A stretch of DNA of 16,364 bases from JAGLCY01 sp965363725 (GTDB lineage Bacteria > Krumholzibacteriota > Krumholzibacteriia > LZORAL124-64-63), in assembly GCA_965363725.1 (NCBI GenBank), contig CBDTUS010000077.1:1-16364 (forward strand). The letters are read 5' to 3'. The translations under genes and the position numbers were made by a program. This document shows positions 1-7,030 of this stretch, in pieces. Positions within the stretch are counted from its first letter, which is position 1. Each line of letters begins with the position of its first letter. The notes beneath the pieces are model-generated. The model saw only the letters and a list, made by a program, of their open reading frames with translations, did no database searches and was not told the DNA's origin.

Positions 1-26
1 GTCGGCCGGTGACGTCCCCACCTCAC

Positions 27-66
27 AAAAAAAGCACTTTCTCCACTTATTCGTGAAGAAGGTGCT
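27..66 (-). terminator. Candidate intrinsic terminator, minus strand
   Basis: Read on the minus strand, bases 66-53 and 46-33 form a stem of about 14 bp (starting AGCACCTTCT, with one C/A mismatch and one G-T pair) around the loop GAATAA. A run of seven T follows (33-27). This is the classic form of a Rho-independent terminator. It lies about 80 nt beyond the first terminator behind tRNA-Glu, so it may be a back-up stop or the end of an unseen short transcript. A competing reading is that the same bases start a short open frame that leaves the window at base 1. Confidence 0.5.
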
Positions 67-142
67 CATTCGAGACAGGAGCGAAATTGAAGTCTGGTTT
101 CGACTCCCTCAGTTTCCCGAGGTTCGCACACTGTCCAAAATG
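67..142. other. Intergenic stretch with no supported gene
   Basis: These 76 bases lie between two candidate minus-strand terminators. I see no convincing coding frame and no ribosome-binding site. There is only a weak 4-bp hairpin (CCTC/GAGG) near 107-122. A short RNA ending at the 27-66 terminator is possible but no good promoter is visible. Confidence 0.4.
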
Positions 143-175
143 AAAATGCCCCCACCCTAAGGGTGAAGGCATTTT
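143..175 (-). terminator. Intrinsic terminator behind tRNA-Glu
   Basis: An inverted repeat of 8 bp (AAAATGCC 143-150 with GGCATTTT 168-175) encloses a second 5-bp stem (CACCC 153-157 with GGGTG 161-165) and a 3-nt loop. On the minus strand it begins 4 nt past the encoded CCA of tRNA-Glu. The distal arm ends in TTTT and is followed by CATTTT, which supports termination of the tRNA transcript. The symmetric A/T ends mean it could also work in the other direction. Confidence 0.75.
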
Positions 176-179
176 ATTT

Positions 180-255
180 TGGTAGCCCCTAGGGGACTCG
201 AACCCCTGTTACCGCCGTGAGAGGGCAGCGTCCTAGGCCACTAGACGAAGGGGCC
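180..255 (-). tRNA. tRNA-Glu (anticodon CTC)
   Basis: The minus strand folds as a full 76-nt cloverleaf. The acceptor stem is GGCCCCT with AGGGGCT (with a G1-U72 wobble), and the anticodon loop CTCTCAC (223-217) has anticodon CTC at 221-219. The T-arm AGGGG-TTCGAGT-CCCCT is canonical, and A73 is followed by an encoded CCA at 182-180. The D-arm and anticodon arm closely follow bacterial tRNA-Glu. C34 means it reads GAG only, so a UUC isoacceptor for GAA must exist elsewhere. It lies 50 nt downstream of tRNA-Gln, with a hairpin between them, and just ahead of a terminator. Confidence 0.95.
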
Positions 256-300
256 ACTGTATCGGCAACCCGGATTTTACCAAAATCCGGGAAAAGTGGC
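253..300 (-). repeat. Nested inverted repeat between the two tRNA genes
   Basis: The core is a perfect 10-bp hairpin: CCCGGATTTT (269-278) and AAAATCCGGG (282-291) with a 3-nt loop. An outer 6-bp repeat, GCCACT (253-258) and AGTGGC (295-300), flanks it and touches the first three bases of tRNA-Glu. There is no T-tract after the stem on the minus strand, so it does not look like a normal terminator. A processing signal for the tRNA-Gln/tRNA-Glu precursor (an RNase III type cut) or a partial attenuator is more likely. That role is inference. Confidence 0.7.
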
Positions 301-305
301 AATTG

Positions 306-379
306 TGGTTGCCCGGGGAGGACTCGAACCCCCATCGACTGAGCCAGAGTCAGCTGTCCTGCCATTGGACGACCGGGCA
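306..379 (-). tRNA. tRNA-Gln (anticodon CTG)
   Basis: The minus strand gives a 74-nt cloverleaf with acceptor stem TGCCCGG/CCGGGCA. Its terminal U1-A72 pair is typical of tRNA-Gln. The anticodon stem is GCTGA/TCAGT with loop CTCTGGC and anticodon CTG (347-345), and the T-arm is GGGGG-TTCGAGT-CCTCC. CCA is encoded at 308-306. It reads CAG only. It is the first gene of a two-tRNA transcript with its own promoter. gltX lies upstream on the same strand: if that GluRS is non-discriminating, this tRNA would be charged with Glu and then amidated by GatCAB. Confidence 0.94.
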
Positions 380-390
380 ATCGACTGCGA

Positions 391-419
391 AATATATACG
401 GGACACGGACTCTGCGCAA
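391..419 (-). promoter_or_regulatory. Sigma70-type promoter for the tRNA-Gln/tRNA-Glu transcript
   Basis: On the minus strand, TTGCGC (419-414) and TATATT (396-391) are separated by exactly 17 bp. Transcription would start near 384, about 5 nt ahead of the tRNA-Gln 5' end. The AT-rich -10 stands out from the GC-rich surroundings. Confidence 0.7.
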
Positions 420-457
420 GTCCCCGGATGGCCCTGGCCGGCTCAAATCCCACCATG

Positions 458-473
458 GGCCCCTATTGGGGCC
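458..473 (-). other. Stem-loop over the stop codon of the phosphodiesterase-like gene
   Basis: GGCCCC (473-468) and GGGGCC (463-458) form a perfect 6-bp stem with loop AATA, and the TAG stop sits in the loop and stem. There is no T-tract, so it is at best a weak terminator or mRNA 3'-end stabiliser separating the protein operon from the tRNA promoter. Confidence 0.3.
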
Positions 474-2517
474 GGGAATCCCTGGCCGGGCCCCGAAATT
501 GCCTCAATTCCCGCTTCAAGAGCTGATGCAGCGCTTCCGGTGAATCCAGATCGAGTTCCGTCACATCCCAATCCGCGGGCAGCATGATGAAAGGCTCGGT
601 CTGACGGCCCCCCAGCCCGCCGTGGCTGCTGACCTGCTCCTCCATGACCACGATCCGCTTCCTGTCCGCCAGCCAGGCGCCATTGATGACCAGATCGCCG
701 CAATCCCGGTAGCCCATCAGCTGGGCCAGTTCGCCCGCCCAGCGCTTTTTGTCCTCGAAGCGGTCCAGGGGATCGTTCCTTTCCCCCAGCTCTCCGGTGA
801 TCAGGTTGCGCACCCCGTCCTGGCACAGAGCCACGGCATCGCCGAAGCGCCGGCTGGCGGCCACGAACCCGATGCCGGGATGGTTCACCAGTTCGTCGAC
901 CAGGCCGGGATAGGTGGCCATGATGTCCTCCAGCATCAAGGGCTCGTCATGGCCGGTGAAGTAGATATGCGCCAGGCTGCCCGATACGCAGACCACCACG
1001 CCGGGTTTCGTCCCGTCGATCCCGGCGGTGTCGTGTGGGTCCGATTGATCGGTCAACCGGGCCAGGGCCCGACGGCCGCGTTTGGTGACCCAGCCCAGGG
1101 CGTCCGGGCCCACTTCCTCCAGCTCCCGCAACAGGGCCAGGGTGTAGCTCCGGTCAGGGCTGAACGTTCCTGGCCGACCGTGGGACACTTCGGTTTCGCG
1201 CCCCAGCACCCGGTCCAGCATCTCGTTCATGAGTTCGGAAATTGTGCGGCCGTACAGCAGCCGAAAGGGCATGCTGGGTGTCTGACCGTGGTCGGAAAAA
1301 AGCACGATCTCGTAGCGGATGGGCGATTGGCGCCGAGCCCGCCGGCGCAGTGTTCGCAGCCGGCGGTCGAAGGCGCCGAGTGACAAGGTGGCGTCCAGAG
1401 AATCGGGATCCGTATAGTGGGCAATGTCGTCGTAGCCCACGAAGTTGGAGTAGATGACCGGCACCCCGCGCACCATGTCCATCTTCATCCAGTAGAAAGA
1501 CAAATCGCGCAGAAAGGCGTTGGCCAGCGTGCGCTGGGCCAAGCGTTTGATGGAAAATTTCAACCGCGGCCGCGATTTGACGAACAGGCCCGCCACCGAC
1601 ATCACGAAACCGGCCAGGTAATCCCACAGGCTGGCCAGGACGGCCTTGGTGTAGGCGTTGGGGCTGAGAAAAAAGAGGTTGAAGTCGGCCCGCTCCCCCT
1701 CGCGGCGCTGGCTGGGATTCTCGCCCAGGGCCGTCACGGTCATCAGCCGTTTGGAGGCCCCGCCGGACATGAAGGTGTTGATGCAGGAACCGCCTTTCAG
1801 CAGGGGTTCGTCCCCCGTGGCGGCCACTCTTTCCTCCAGCATGCGCAAGTCGTCGGGATTGCTCACCACCCGCACCTTCTGGGCGGCGCGATCGAACCAC
1901 CGGTAGCCGGGGACATTTTCCCTGTCACCGTAAAACACTCCTGCCTGAACGGCCGGTGTGTTCGAGGGAATCCCGCAATGCCAGCCGAAAAGCTGATGGG
2001 TGCCCCTGGCGAGCATGGCCGTCACCGTCGGCATGCGCCCGCGATCCATGGCCTTGCGCAGGCTGGGCAGGGACAGGCCGTCGGCCTGAAGCAGCAGCAA
2101 ACCGCGCAGGGGTTTAAGCTCCCGCCGCTGCGGCCCGTAGCGGCGGGCGATCCGGTAGATGATCGTTTGATAGAAGGGATAGGCCTCGTCCAGGCCCAGC
2201 CAGCCGGTGACCGACCCCGAAATGGCCGTGATCACCAGGGTGCCCAGCAGGGCCTCACCAAAGTTGGTGATGTGGATCGGATGCTCGAACTTGGCGCTCA
2301 GGTAAAGGATCAGGCCGTTGAACAGCAAGGTCGGAAAGCCCACCGTCACCACGTTCAGCGGCAAGGTCAAAAACAGGAGCAGGGGGCGCAGCACGATCAG
2401 CAGGAGGGTAAAGATCAAGGGCAGCCGGATCAGGGAAATCCACCAGTCGGGCGCGCTGGTGTCGATCCGGAAACCGGGCAGGATGGAAGTCACCAGCAAC
2501 AGGGCCAGGCCGGTCAC
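463..2517 (-). CDS. Membrane protein: holin-IV-like N-terminus plus alkaline-phosphatase-superfamily phosphodiesterase domain
   Basis: The first ~110 residues contain about four hydrophobic helices in the pattern of the phage-holin-IV (DUF360-type) membrane family, including SILPGF and a run of LLL/FLTLPL. The rest matches type-I phosphodiesterase/nucleotide pyrophosphatase enzymes of the alkaline phosphatase superfamily. Likely metal ligands and nucleophile are visible: D146 in LLLQADG, T187 in SNTPAVQAG, D363 and H367 in YDDIAH, D409 and H410 in FSDHG, and a late His (about 632) in SSHGG. It would cleave a phosphoester at the membrane, but the substrate is unknown. The GTG at 2517 has no Shine-Dalgarno sequence and falls inside the first helix. 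The frame stays open back to the gltX stop with no ATG, GTG or TTG, so the real start may be a CTG (2553 would give MNILGRYVLVWIV). It follows gltX on the same strand and is probably cotranscribed. The holin-like name does not imply lysis. Confidence 0.8.
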   Translation of the reverse strand: MTGLALLLVTSILPGFRIDTSAPDWWISLIRLPLIFTLLLIVLRPLLLFLTLPLNVVTVGFPTLLFNGLILYLSAKFEHPIHITNFGEALLGTLVITAISGSVTGWLGLDEAYPFYQTIIYRIARRYGPQRRELKPLRGLLLLQADGLSLPSLRKAMDRGRMPTVTAMLARGTHQLFGWHCGIPSNTPAVQAGVFYGDRENVPGYRWFDRAAQKVRVVSNPDDLRMLEERVAATGDEPLLKGGSCINTFMSGGASKRLMTVTALGENPSQRREGERADFNLFFLSPNAYTKAVLASLWDYLAGFVMSVAGLFVKSRPRLKFSIKRLAQRTLANAFLRDLSFYWMKMDMVRGVPVIYSNFVGYDDIAHYTDPDSLDATLSLGAFDRRLRTLRRRARRQSPIRYEIVLFSDHGQTPSMPFRLLYGRTISELMNEMLDRVLGRETEVSHGRPGTFSPDRSYTLALLRELEEVGPDALGWVTKRGRRALARLTDQSDPHDTAGIDGTKPGVVVCVSGSLAHIYFTGHDEPLMLEDIMATYPGLVDELVNHPGIGFVAASRRFGDAVALCQDGVRNLITGELGERNDPLDRFEDKKRWAGELAQLMGYRDCGDLVINGAWLADRKRIVVMEEQVSSHGGLGGRQTEPFIMLPADWDVTELDLDSPEALHQLLKRELRQFRGPARDSRPQ

Positions 2518-2589
2518 GATCCAGACCAGAACGTATCGTCCCAGGATATTCAGGAACCTTTTCGCAGCCTCTCCCCCTGTTGGCCACCG

Positions 2590-4086
2590 TTAACCGGCGG
2601 CTGCCGATCTCAGGCGCCCCACGGTCCGCGGGGCTCCCATCAGTTCCATGACCTCGAAGATGCCCGCGCTGCGCGCCTGGCCCGACAGCGCTACCCGGCT
2701 GGGATGGATCAACTGCCCGGCCTTGACGCCCAGTTTTTCGGCGGTGGACCGAATCGTTTCCTCGAAGGCGCCGGCCGCCTGGGGCGTGTCCATATCCAGC
2801 GACTGTTCGAAGGCGTCGGCCAGCGCCGTCATCAAGGGCCGCGCCTCGTCGGTGGCCACGTGTTCGTTCCAGGCTTCCTGATCGACAAAATGGTCGTCAG
2901 TAAAAAAGAACCCGATTTGTTCGGGCAGGGTTATCAGGCTGCTGAAACGGTTGCCCAGGGTTCCGAGCACCCGCGCCAGGTAGGCGTCGGTGGTGTCGGC
3001 ACCAAAAATCTTCCACGCCGGGTCCAGGGCCCAGCCCCGGGTTGCGATGATGGGCTTGGCCAGCTCCAGCCGCTCGTCGGCCGACAGCCGCTTGATGTGC
3101 TCGCTGTTGATGTGGTTCAGCTTGTCATAGTCGAACGCGGCCGGGCTGCTGTTGACCTTCTTGAGGCTGAATTTCTTGATGATGGCCTTGGCGGTCATCA
3201 CCTCGTCGGCATTGCCGCCGGGCGACCAGCCCAGCAGGGCCAGATAGTTGAGCATGGCCGCCGGCAGGATGCCCAGGTTCTGGAACTCCTCCACGCTGGT
3301 GGCGCCGTGGCGCTTGCTGAGGCGCTTCTTGTCCTGGCCCAGGATCATGGGCATGTGCCCGAACTTGGGCGGCTTCCAGCCCAGCGCCTCGTAGATCAGG
3401 ATCTGGAACGGCGTGTTGCTGACGTGGTCGTCGCCCCGTAGCACGTGGGAAATTTCCATGGTGTGATCATCGACCACCACGGCGAACTGGTAGGTCGGAA
3501 AACCGTCGGCCTTGAAAACCACGCGGTCGACCAGGACCTCGTTCTGGAACTCGCGCTTGTCGACGATGACGTCGTACCAGAACGTCGCCCCCTCGGTGGG
3601 GGTCTTCAGGCGCCAGGCGAAGGGTTTGCCGGCGGCTTCAAGCTCGGCGGCGGCGGTCGGGTCGAGGTCGCGGCAGTGCCCGTCGTAGCCTTCCCAGTTT
3701 CCGCCCGCATCGCGCACGGCCTTTTCCCGGGCCTCGAGGTCATCGCCGCTGCAGTAGCACTTGTAGACGTGCCCTCCGGCGGTCAGTTCGTCCAGGCACT
3801 TCCAGTAGATGTCCAGCCGCTCGGACTGCAGGTAGGGCCCGTAGTCGCCGCCCACCCCGGGACCTTCATCCCAGTCGAGCCCCAGCCATTCCATGCCGCG
3901 CAGGATCGCCGTGTAGGATTCCTCGGTGCTGCGTTCCTGATCCGTGTCTTCGATCCGCAGCACGAAGGTGCCGCCCTGGCTGCGGGCGTAAAGCCAGTTG
4001 AACAGGGCGGTGCGGGCGCCGCCGACGTGAAGGAATCCCGTCGGACTGGGCGCGAAGCGGACGCGGGGCATTTTGGGTTGGCTCAT
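2590..4086 (-). CDS. gltX: Glutamyl-tRNA synthetase
   Basis: This class I aminoacyl-tRNA synthetase joins glutamate to tRNA-Glu in the cytoplasm. At 498 residues it has the usual bacterial GluRS length. The N-terminus FAPSPTGFLHVGGAR holds the HIGH-type ATP motif (H20-G23), and KRLSKRHG (254-261) is the KMSKS-type loop. RIEDTDQERS is also a GluRS hallmark. C110, C112 and C138 resemble the zinc site of many GluRS proteins. The C-terminal half is the helical anticodon-binding domain. The ATG at 4086 was chosen because it precedes the conserved N-terminus; the ribosome-binding site (GGAAAGG) is rather distant. The gene lies 31 nt after the peptidase-like gene and upstream of the phosphodiesterase-like gene. 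tRNA-Gln and tRNA-Glu lie downstream on the same strand. Whether it also charges tRNA-Gln cannot be read with confidence from the sequence. Confidence 0.97.
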   Translation of the reverse strand: MSQPKMPRVRFAPSPTGFLHVGGARTALFNWLYARSQGGTFVLRIEDTDQERSTEESYTAILRGMEWLGLDWDEGPGVGGDYGPYLQSERLDIYWKCLDELTAGGHVYKCYCSGDDLEAREKAVRDAGGNWEGYDGHCRDLDPTAAAELEAAGKPFAWRLKTPTEGATFWYDVIVDKREFQNEVLVDRVVFKADGFPTYQFAVVVDDHTMEISHVLRGDDHVSNTPFQILIYEALGWKPPKFGHMPMILGQDKKRLSKRHGATSVEEFQNLGILPAAMLNYLALLGWSPGGNADEVMTAKAIIKKFSLKKVNSSPAAFDYDKLNHINSEHIKRLSADERLELAKPIIATRGWALDPAWKIFGADTTDAYLARVLGTLGNRFSSLITLPEQIGFFFTDDHFVDQEAWNEHVATDEARPLMTALADAFEQSLDMDTPQAAGAFEETIRSTAEKLGVKAGQLIHPSRVALSGQARSAGIFEVMELMGAPRTVGRLRSAAAG

Positions 4087-4117
4087 GAAAGCGCGGGGCC
4101 TTTCCGGATGTTGGAAG

Positions 4118-5152
4118 TCAGGGTTCGGCGTGAGGGTTTGGTCGCACGATGTCCTTGGGGAGCGGCTCGCCGATCTTGACCGGATCCAGGAAGGCGGCCA
4201 GCTGCCCCAGGTCCATACCGTACACCTGAATGCTCGCCTGGTCGAGGTCCGCTCCGGAAGCGGCCAGTTCGAGGAACTCCCTGATGGGGGCCAGCCCGCC
4301 TTCGTTTTCGACCAGTTGCCAGACCATCAGATAGGCACTGTAGCAGGCCCGGCGGAACATCATGCGGTCCTTTTCCTGGCTGGGGTCGATTCCGCGGGAC
4401 AGGAGGGCGTCCACCAGGGGCGCCGACAGCAGCACCGGCCCGGCCGGCCGGAACTCGGCCATGTAATTCAGCAGGTGGGCCCCGTCATCACCGATGTACT
4501 CCACGATTCCCTGTTGGAGCCAGGGTGGCAGATCCGTCGGCAGGGCTTCCTGCAGGGTCCAGTCCGTGACCAGCATGAAGGCGCCGTGCCCCGCCAGGGT
4601 CCGGGCCATCAACACCGGATAGGGCTGCAGGATGCACTTGTCCCCGTCCAGGGCGTAGAGCCGCCAAACTCCCTGCCCCGTCAGCTCGGTGTACTGGTCC
4701 GTGTTGTCGGGGTTGAGGATGATCAGCGTGTCGGTCACCGCCAGACCCAGCAGGTCCGTCACCTCATGGTGCGCCCAGTCCAGCAGCTCCAGGAACTGGA
4801 TCATGTCGCAGTCCTTGTAGCCGGGATTGTGCCGCAATACAAACGGCCCAATGGCCTTGCTGTTGGGTTCGACGATCAGGCCTTCGCGGGGCACCAGCAC
4901 CCGGTCGACACAAAGCGAGCCCGGCCCGTAGGTGACACCCTCGGCATCGGTCAATACCTCCCAGCCGGACCAGGCATAGGCGTGTTTGTGATCGGGGAAT
5001 CCCGCCACCGCCAGCTCGCGTGAAGAGCAGCGGGGAAACACCGTATCGACTGTCAGGGGCGGCAGCTCACTGCAGTGGATCTGAGCTTGCACCGTGCCAG
5101 CGGTCATCACCAGCACCATCAGCGCCAGGATCGTTCGCGCGCCGAGCCTCAT
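4118..5152 (-). CDS. Exported peptidase-MA-like (gluzincin fold) protein lacking the zinc motif
   Basis: This 344-residue protein begins with a Sec signal peptide (positive start, hydrophobic core, likely cleavage after VQA at 21-23), so it is probably periplasmic. The central part resembles secreted peptidase-MA proteins. LPPWLQQGIVEYI (208-220) corresponds to their P-WLxEG-AEY motif, and the tail (YSAYLMVWQLVENEGG followed by a helix bundle) has the usual layout. The upstream helix that should carry HExxH reads LMARTLAGHGAF (181-192) with no such motif. The third zinc-ligand Glu of WLxEG is Gln (WLQQG). I infer a non-catalytic relative, though the fold assignment is from motif pattern only. 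Its ATG directly abuts the TAG of the upstream TPR gene, which implies translational coupling and possibly a shared envelope complex. Several Cys residues (27, 42, 81, 115, 173, 270) could form disulfides. Confidence 0.75.
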   Translation of the reverse strand: MRLGARTILALMVLVMTAGTVQAQIHCSELPPLTVDTVFPRCSSRELAVAGFPDHKHAYAWSGWEVLTDAEGVTYGPGSLCVDRVLVPREGLIVEPNSKAIGPFVLRHNPGYKDCDMIQFLELLDWAHHEVTDLLGLAVTDTLIILNPDNTDQYTELTGQGVWRLYALDGDKCILQPYPVLMARTLAGHGAFMLVTDWTLQEALPTDLPPWLQQGIVEYIGDDGAHLLNYMAEFRPAGPVLLSAPLVDALLSRGIDPSQEKDRMMFRRACYSAYLMVWQLVENEGGLAPIREFLELAASGADLDQASIQVYGMDLGQLAAFLDPVKIGEPLPKDIVRPNPHAEP

Positions 5153-6880
5153 CTAGCTTCCGCCCTTCAGATCCTGAGCCATCTTGTAGTACTCGGCCGT
5201 CCTCTTCTTGTCGCCCAGCTTGTCATAGACCAGCCCGATGTTGTTGAAGAGATTCACCGTCTCCTTGAACTCCATGGCCATGTTGAAGGCTTCGAGCGCC
5301 TCGTCGTAACGCCCCAGGTAGTAGTAGGAAAGCCCCTGGCTGTAGTAGGCGCGATAGGTATCCCCCTCCAGCTCCACCAACTGGTCGAAGGATTCCGCCG
5401 CCTCTTCGTAGCGCCCCGCGTCCATGTAGGTCAGCGACAGGTTGTAGCGCGCCTTGACGTAGGCAGGGTCCATTTCCAGGGCCGTCAGATAGGCCTCGAT
5501 CGCCTTGTCGTACTGCTTGCTGTTACGCGACACGCTGCCCAGGTGGAAGGCCAGCTTGGGGTCGGCCTTGAGTTCGAGGGCTTTTTCGTAGGGCGCGATC
5601 GCCTTGGAATATTGCTTGGTGGCCTGGTAGCACTGGGCCAGGGCGAGCCAGCCCTGGAACATGTCCGGGAGTTCGCGCGTCACCGTCTTCAGCGAGGGAA
5701 TCGCCGCGTGGTATTTCTTCTCGCGCATGAGGCTGACCGCGTAGTTGTAGATCACTTCCGGTTTGGCCCCGGCGCCCAGACCCGCCTTCAGCCACTTGCT
5801 GGCTTCCTGGTCATTGCCCAGGCGCATGTACAGGTTGCCGATGGCGACGCGCACGTCGTCGATCTTTTCTATCTCATAGGCTTTTTCGTAGGCGGCCACC
5901 GCTTCCTCGAGCTTCATGTTCTTCTCGTGCACCTTGGCCGTGGCTATCCAGGTGCCGGCTTTATCGGGATGGTCGCTGCGGGCCAGCCGGGCGGCCACTC
6001 CCGCTTCAAGGACCTTGTCCTGCTTGATGTAGACATCCACCAGGCGCGGCAGCAGATCGGCCCTGGCCGGCGCCAGTTCGTAGGCGGCCCGGTAGAGGTT
6101 GGCCGCCTCATCCTCGAGGCCCGACTGCTCCATGAGCTTGCCGTCTTCGACCATCTGCTGGACCCGGTTGTGCACGATCGACCGGGCTTCGAGATAACCT
6201 TCGACCGACTGGGGATCTTCCAGGGTCTCATTGGCCCGGATGAACGCCTCCGCGGCCGGGGTGTATTTCTCCAGCAGGGTCCGCACCGCCGGTTCCGATC
6301 CCTGCGACACTTCGAGCTGATTGAGGGCCAGCACCAGGCGAAATCCCTCGGGGCCCAGGTCGGGTTCCATGGCGGTGATGCCATCGGTGTAGGTCTGCCG
6401 GGCGCCGTCGACCATGCCGGCCTGCAGCTGGGCGCCGCCGATGAGCCGCCAGTAGTCCTGGCCGCCCATCGCGTCGAAATTGCGGTAGGCGTCGAACTCG
6501 GCGACGGCCATCTCATGCATGTCGAGCTTGGAAAAGGCCAGTCCCAGGTTGCGGTGGAAGTCCCCGTTGGTGGGATCCACCTGGATGGCCTTGATGAAGG
6601 CGTCCCGCGCCACGTCGTATTTCTCCTGGGCCGCGTACAGCACGCCCAGATCGTTCCAGGATTTGGCGTCGGCCGGGTTCTGGAGCAGCTTCTCGTTGAG
6701 CATCGAGATTTTGTCATCGTCGGTGAGGGTGGCGTCATCTTCGGGATAGGTGAAACGGATCAGGTTGCTGTCCGCTGGATCGGGTTCGGCCGTCGCCTGC
6801 TGGGCCACCGACGCTGTGGCCCACACGCCGCTCAGCACGAGAACCAATACCAGCGCACGGGATATGTTGCGGATGTCCAT
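5153..6880 (-). CDS. Exported tetratricopeptide-repeat protein
   Basis: The product is 575 residues. Its signal peptide is MDIRNISRAL plus a Val/Leu core and a likely SVA cut after residue 26. The mature part consists mostly of TPR helical pairs, about ten or more, covering roughly residues 50-570. Clear consensus units include YDVARDAFIKAIQVDP, EEAVAAYEKAYEIE, SKAIAPYEKALEL and YDEALEAFNMAMEF. TPRs are protein-binding scaffolds, so a periplasmic assembly or partner role is likely. No catalytic domain is visible. The frame extends to a GTG at 6916, but the ATG at 6880 is preferred: AGGAAGG lies 5 nt upstream and the signal peptide starts there. It is the first gene of the leftward operon and abuts the peptidase-MA-like gene with no spacer, which is strong evidence that the two act together. 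Confidence 0.9.
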   Translation of the reverse strand: MDIRNISRALVLVLVLSGVWATASVAQQATAEPDPADSNLIRFTYPEDDATLTDDDKISMLNEKLLQNPADAKSWNDLGVLYAAQEKYDVARDAFIKAIQVDPTNGDFHRNLGLAFSKLDMHEMAVAEFDAYRNFDAMGGQDYWRLIGGAQLQAGMVDGARQTYTDGITAMEPDLGPEGFRLVLALNQLEVSQGSEPAVRTLLEKYTPAAEAFIRANETLEDPQSVEGYLEARSIVHNRVQQMVEDGKLMEQSGLEDEAANLYRAAYELAPARADLLPRLVDVYIKQDKVLEAGVAARLARSDHPDKAGTWIATAKVHEKNMKLEEAVAAYEKAYEIEKIDDVRVAIGNLYMRLGNDQEASKWLKAGLGAGAKPEVIYNYAVSLMREKKYHAAIPSLKTVTRELPDMFQGWLALAQCYQATKQYSKAIAPYEKALELKADPKLAFHLGSVSRNSKQYDKAIEAYLTALEMDPAYVKARYNLSLTYMDAGRYEEAAESFDQLVELEGDTYRAYYSQGLSYYYLGRYDEALEAFNMAMEFKETVNLFNNIGLVYDKLGDKKRTAEYYKMAQDLKGGS

Positions 6881-6894
6881 GGTCACCTTCCTGG

Positions 6895-6911
6895 ATCCGG
6901 CACGGCCGGAT
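6895..6911 (-). other. Hairpin in the 5' leader of the TPR gene
   Basis: ATCCGGC (6895-6901) and GCCGGAT (6905-6911) form a perfect 7-bp stem with a 3-nt loop, ending 2 nt before the AGGAAGG ribosome-binding site at 6892-6886. In the mRNA it could stabilise the leader or modulate ribosome access. Confidence 0.5.
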
Positions 6912-6935
6912 GACACTCAATTTATGCTGCAAAAC

Positions 6936-6960
6936 CGGCCCCATGATAGGGATGGGGCCG
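6936..6960 (-). repeat. Palindrome overlapping the TPR operon promoter
   Basis: CGGCCCCAT (6936-6944) and ATGGGGCCG (6952-6960) are a perfect 9-bp inverted repeat with a 7-nt loop. On the minus strand the distal arm is followed by GTTTTG. It could be the terminator of the methyltransferase gene that ends at 7031, or an operator, because it covers the -10 and spacer of the promoter at 6943-6971. Confidence 0.55.
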
Positions 6961-6971
6961 ATTCCTGTCCA
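6943..6971 (-). promoter_or_regulatory. Promoter for the TPR-peptidase-gltX-phosphodiesterase genes
   Basis: On the minus strand, TGGACA (6971-6966, five of six consensus bases) and TATCAT (6948-6943, five of six) are separated by 17 bp. Transcription would start near 6936 and leave a leader of about 56 nt. The -10 lies inside the left arm and loop of a 9-bp palindrome, so control by a DNA-binding protein is plausible. Confidence 0.5.
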
Positions 6972-7030
6972 GTTTGACTGCCTGATCCTGGAGATCCTGA
7001 CAGCGTTTTGCTTATACAACCGGACGGGGC

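Noticed and set aside
189..587. Short open frames across the tRNA region on both strands
   Set aside because: They overlap two full tRNA cloverleafs and a promoter; their translations are products of tRNA sequence.
1417..3441. Very long open frame on the plus strand, antisense to the phosphodiesterase-like gene and gltX
   Set aside because: It runs opposite two clearly conserved genes, has low-complexity Gly/Gln/His-rich composition and no domain pattern. It is the usual shadow of GC-rich coding DNA.
5075..6913. 612-residue open frame on the plus strand, antisense to the TPR gene
   Set aside because: Its length mirrors the codon bias of the TPR gene on the other strand. The Val/His/Gly-rich product shows no recognisable motif and there is no sensible start context.
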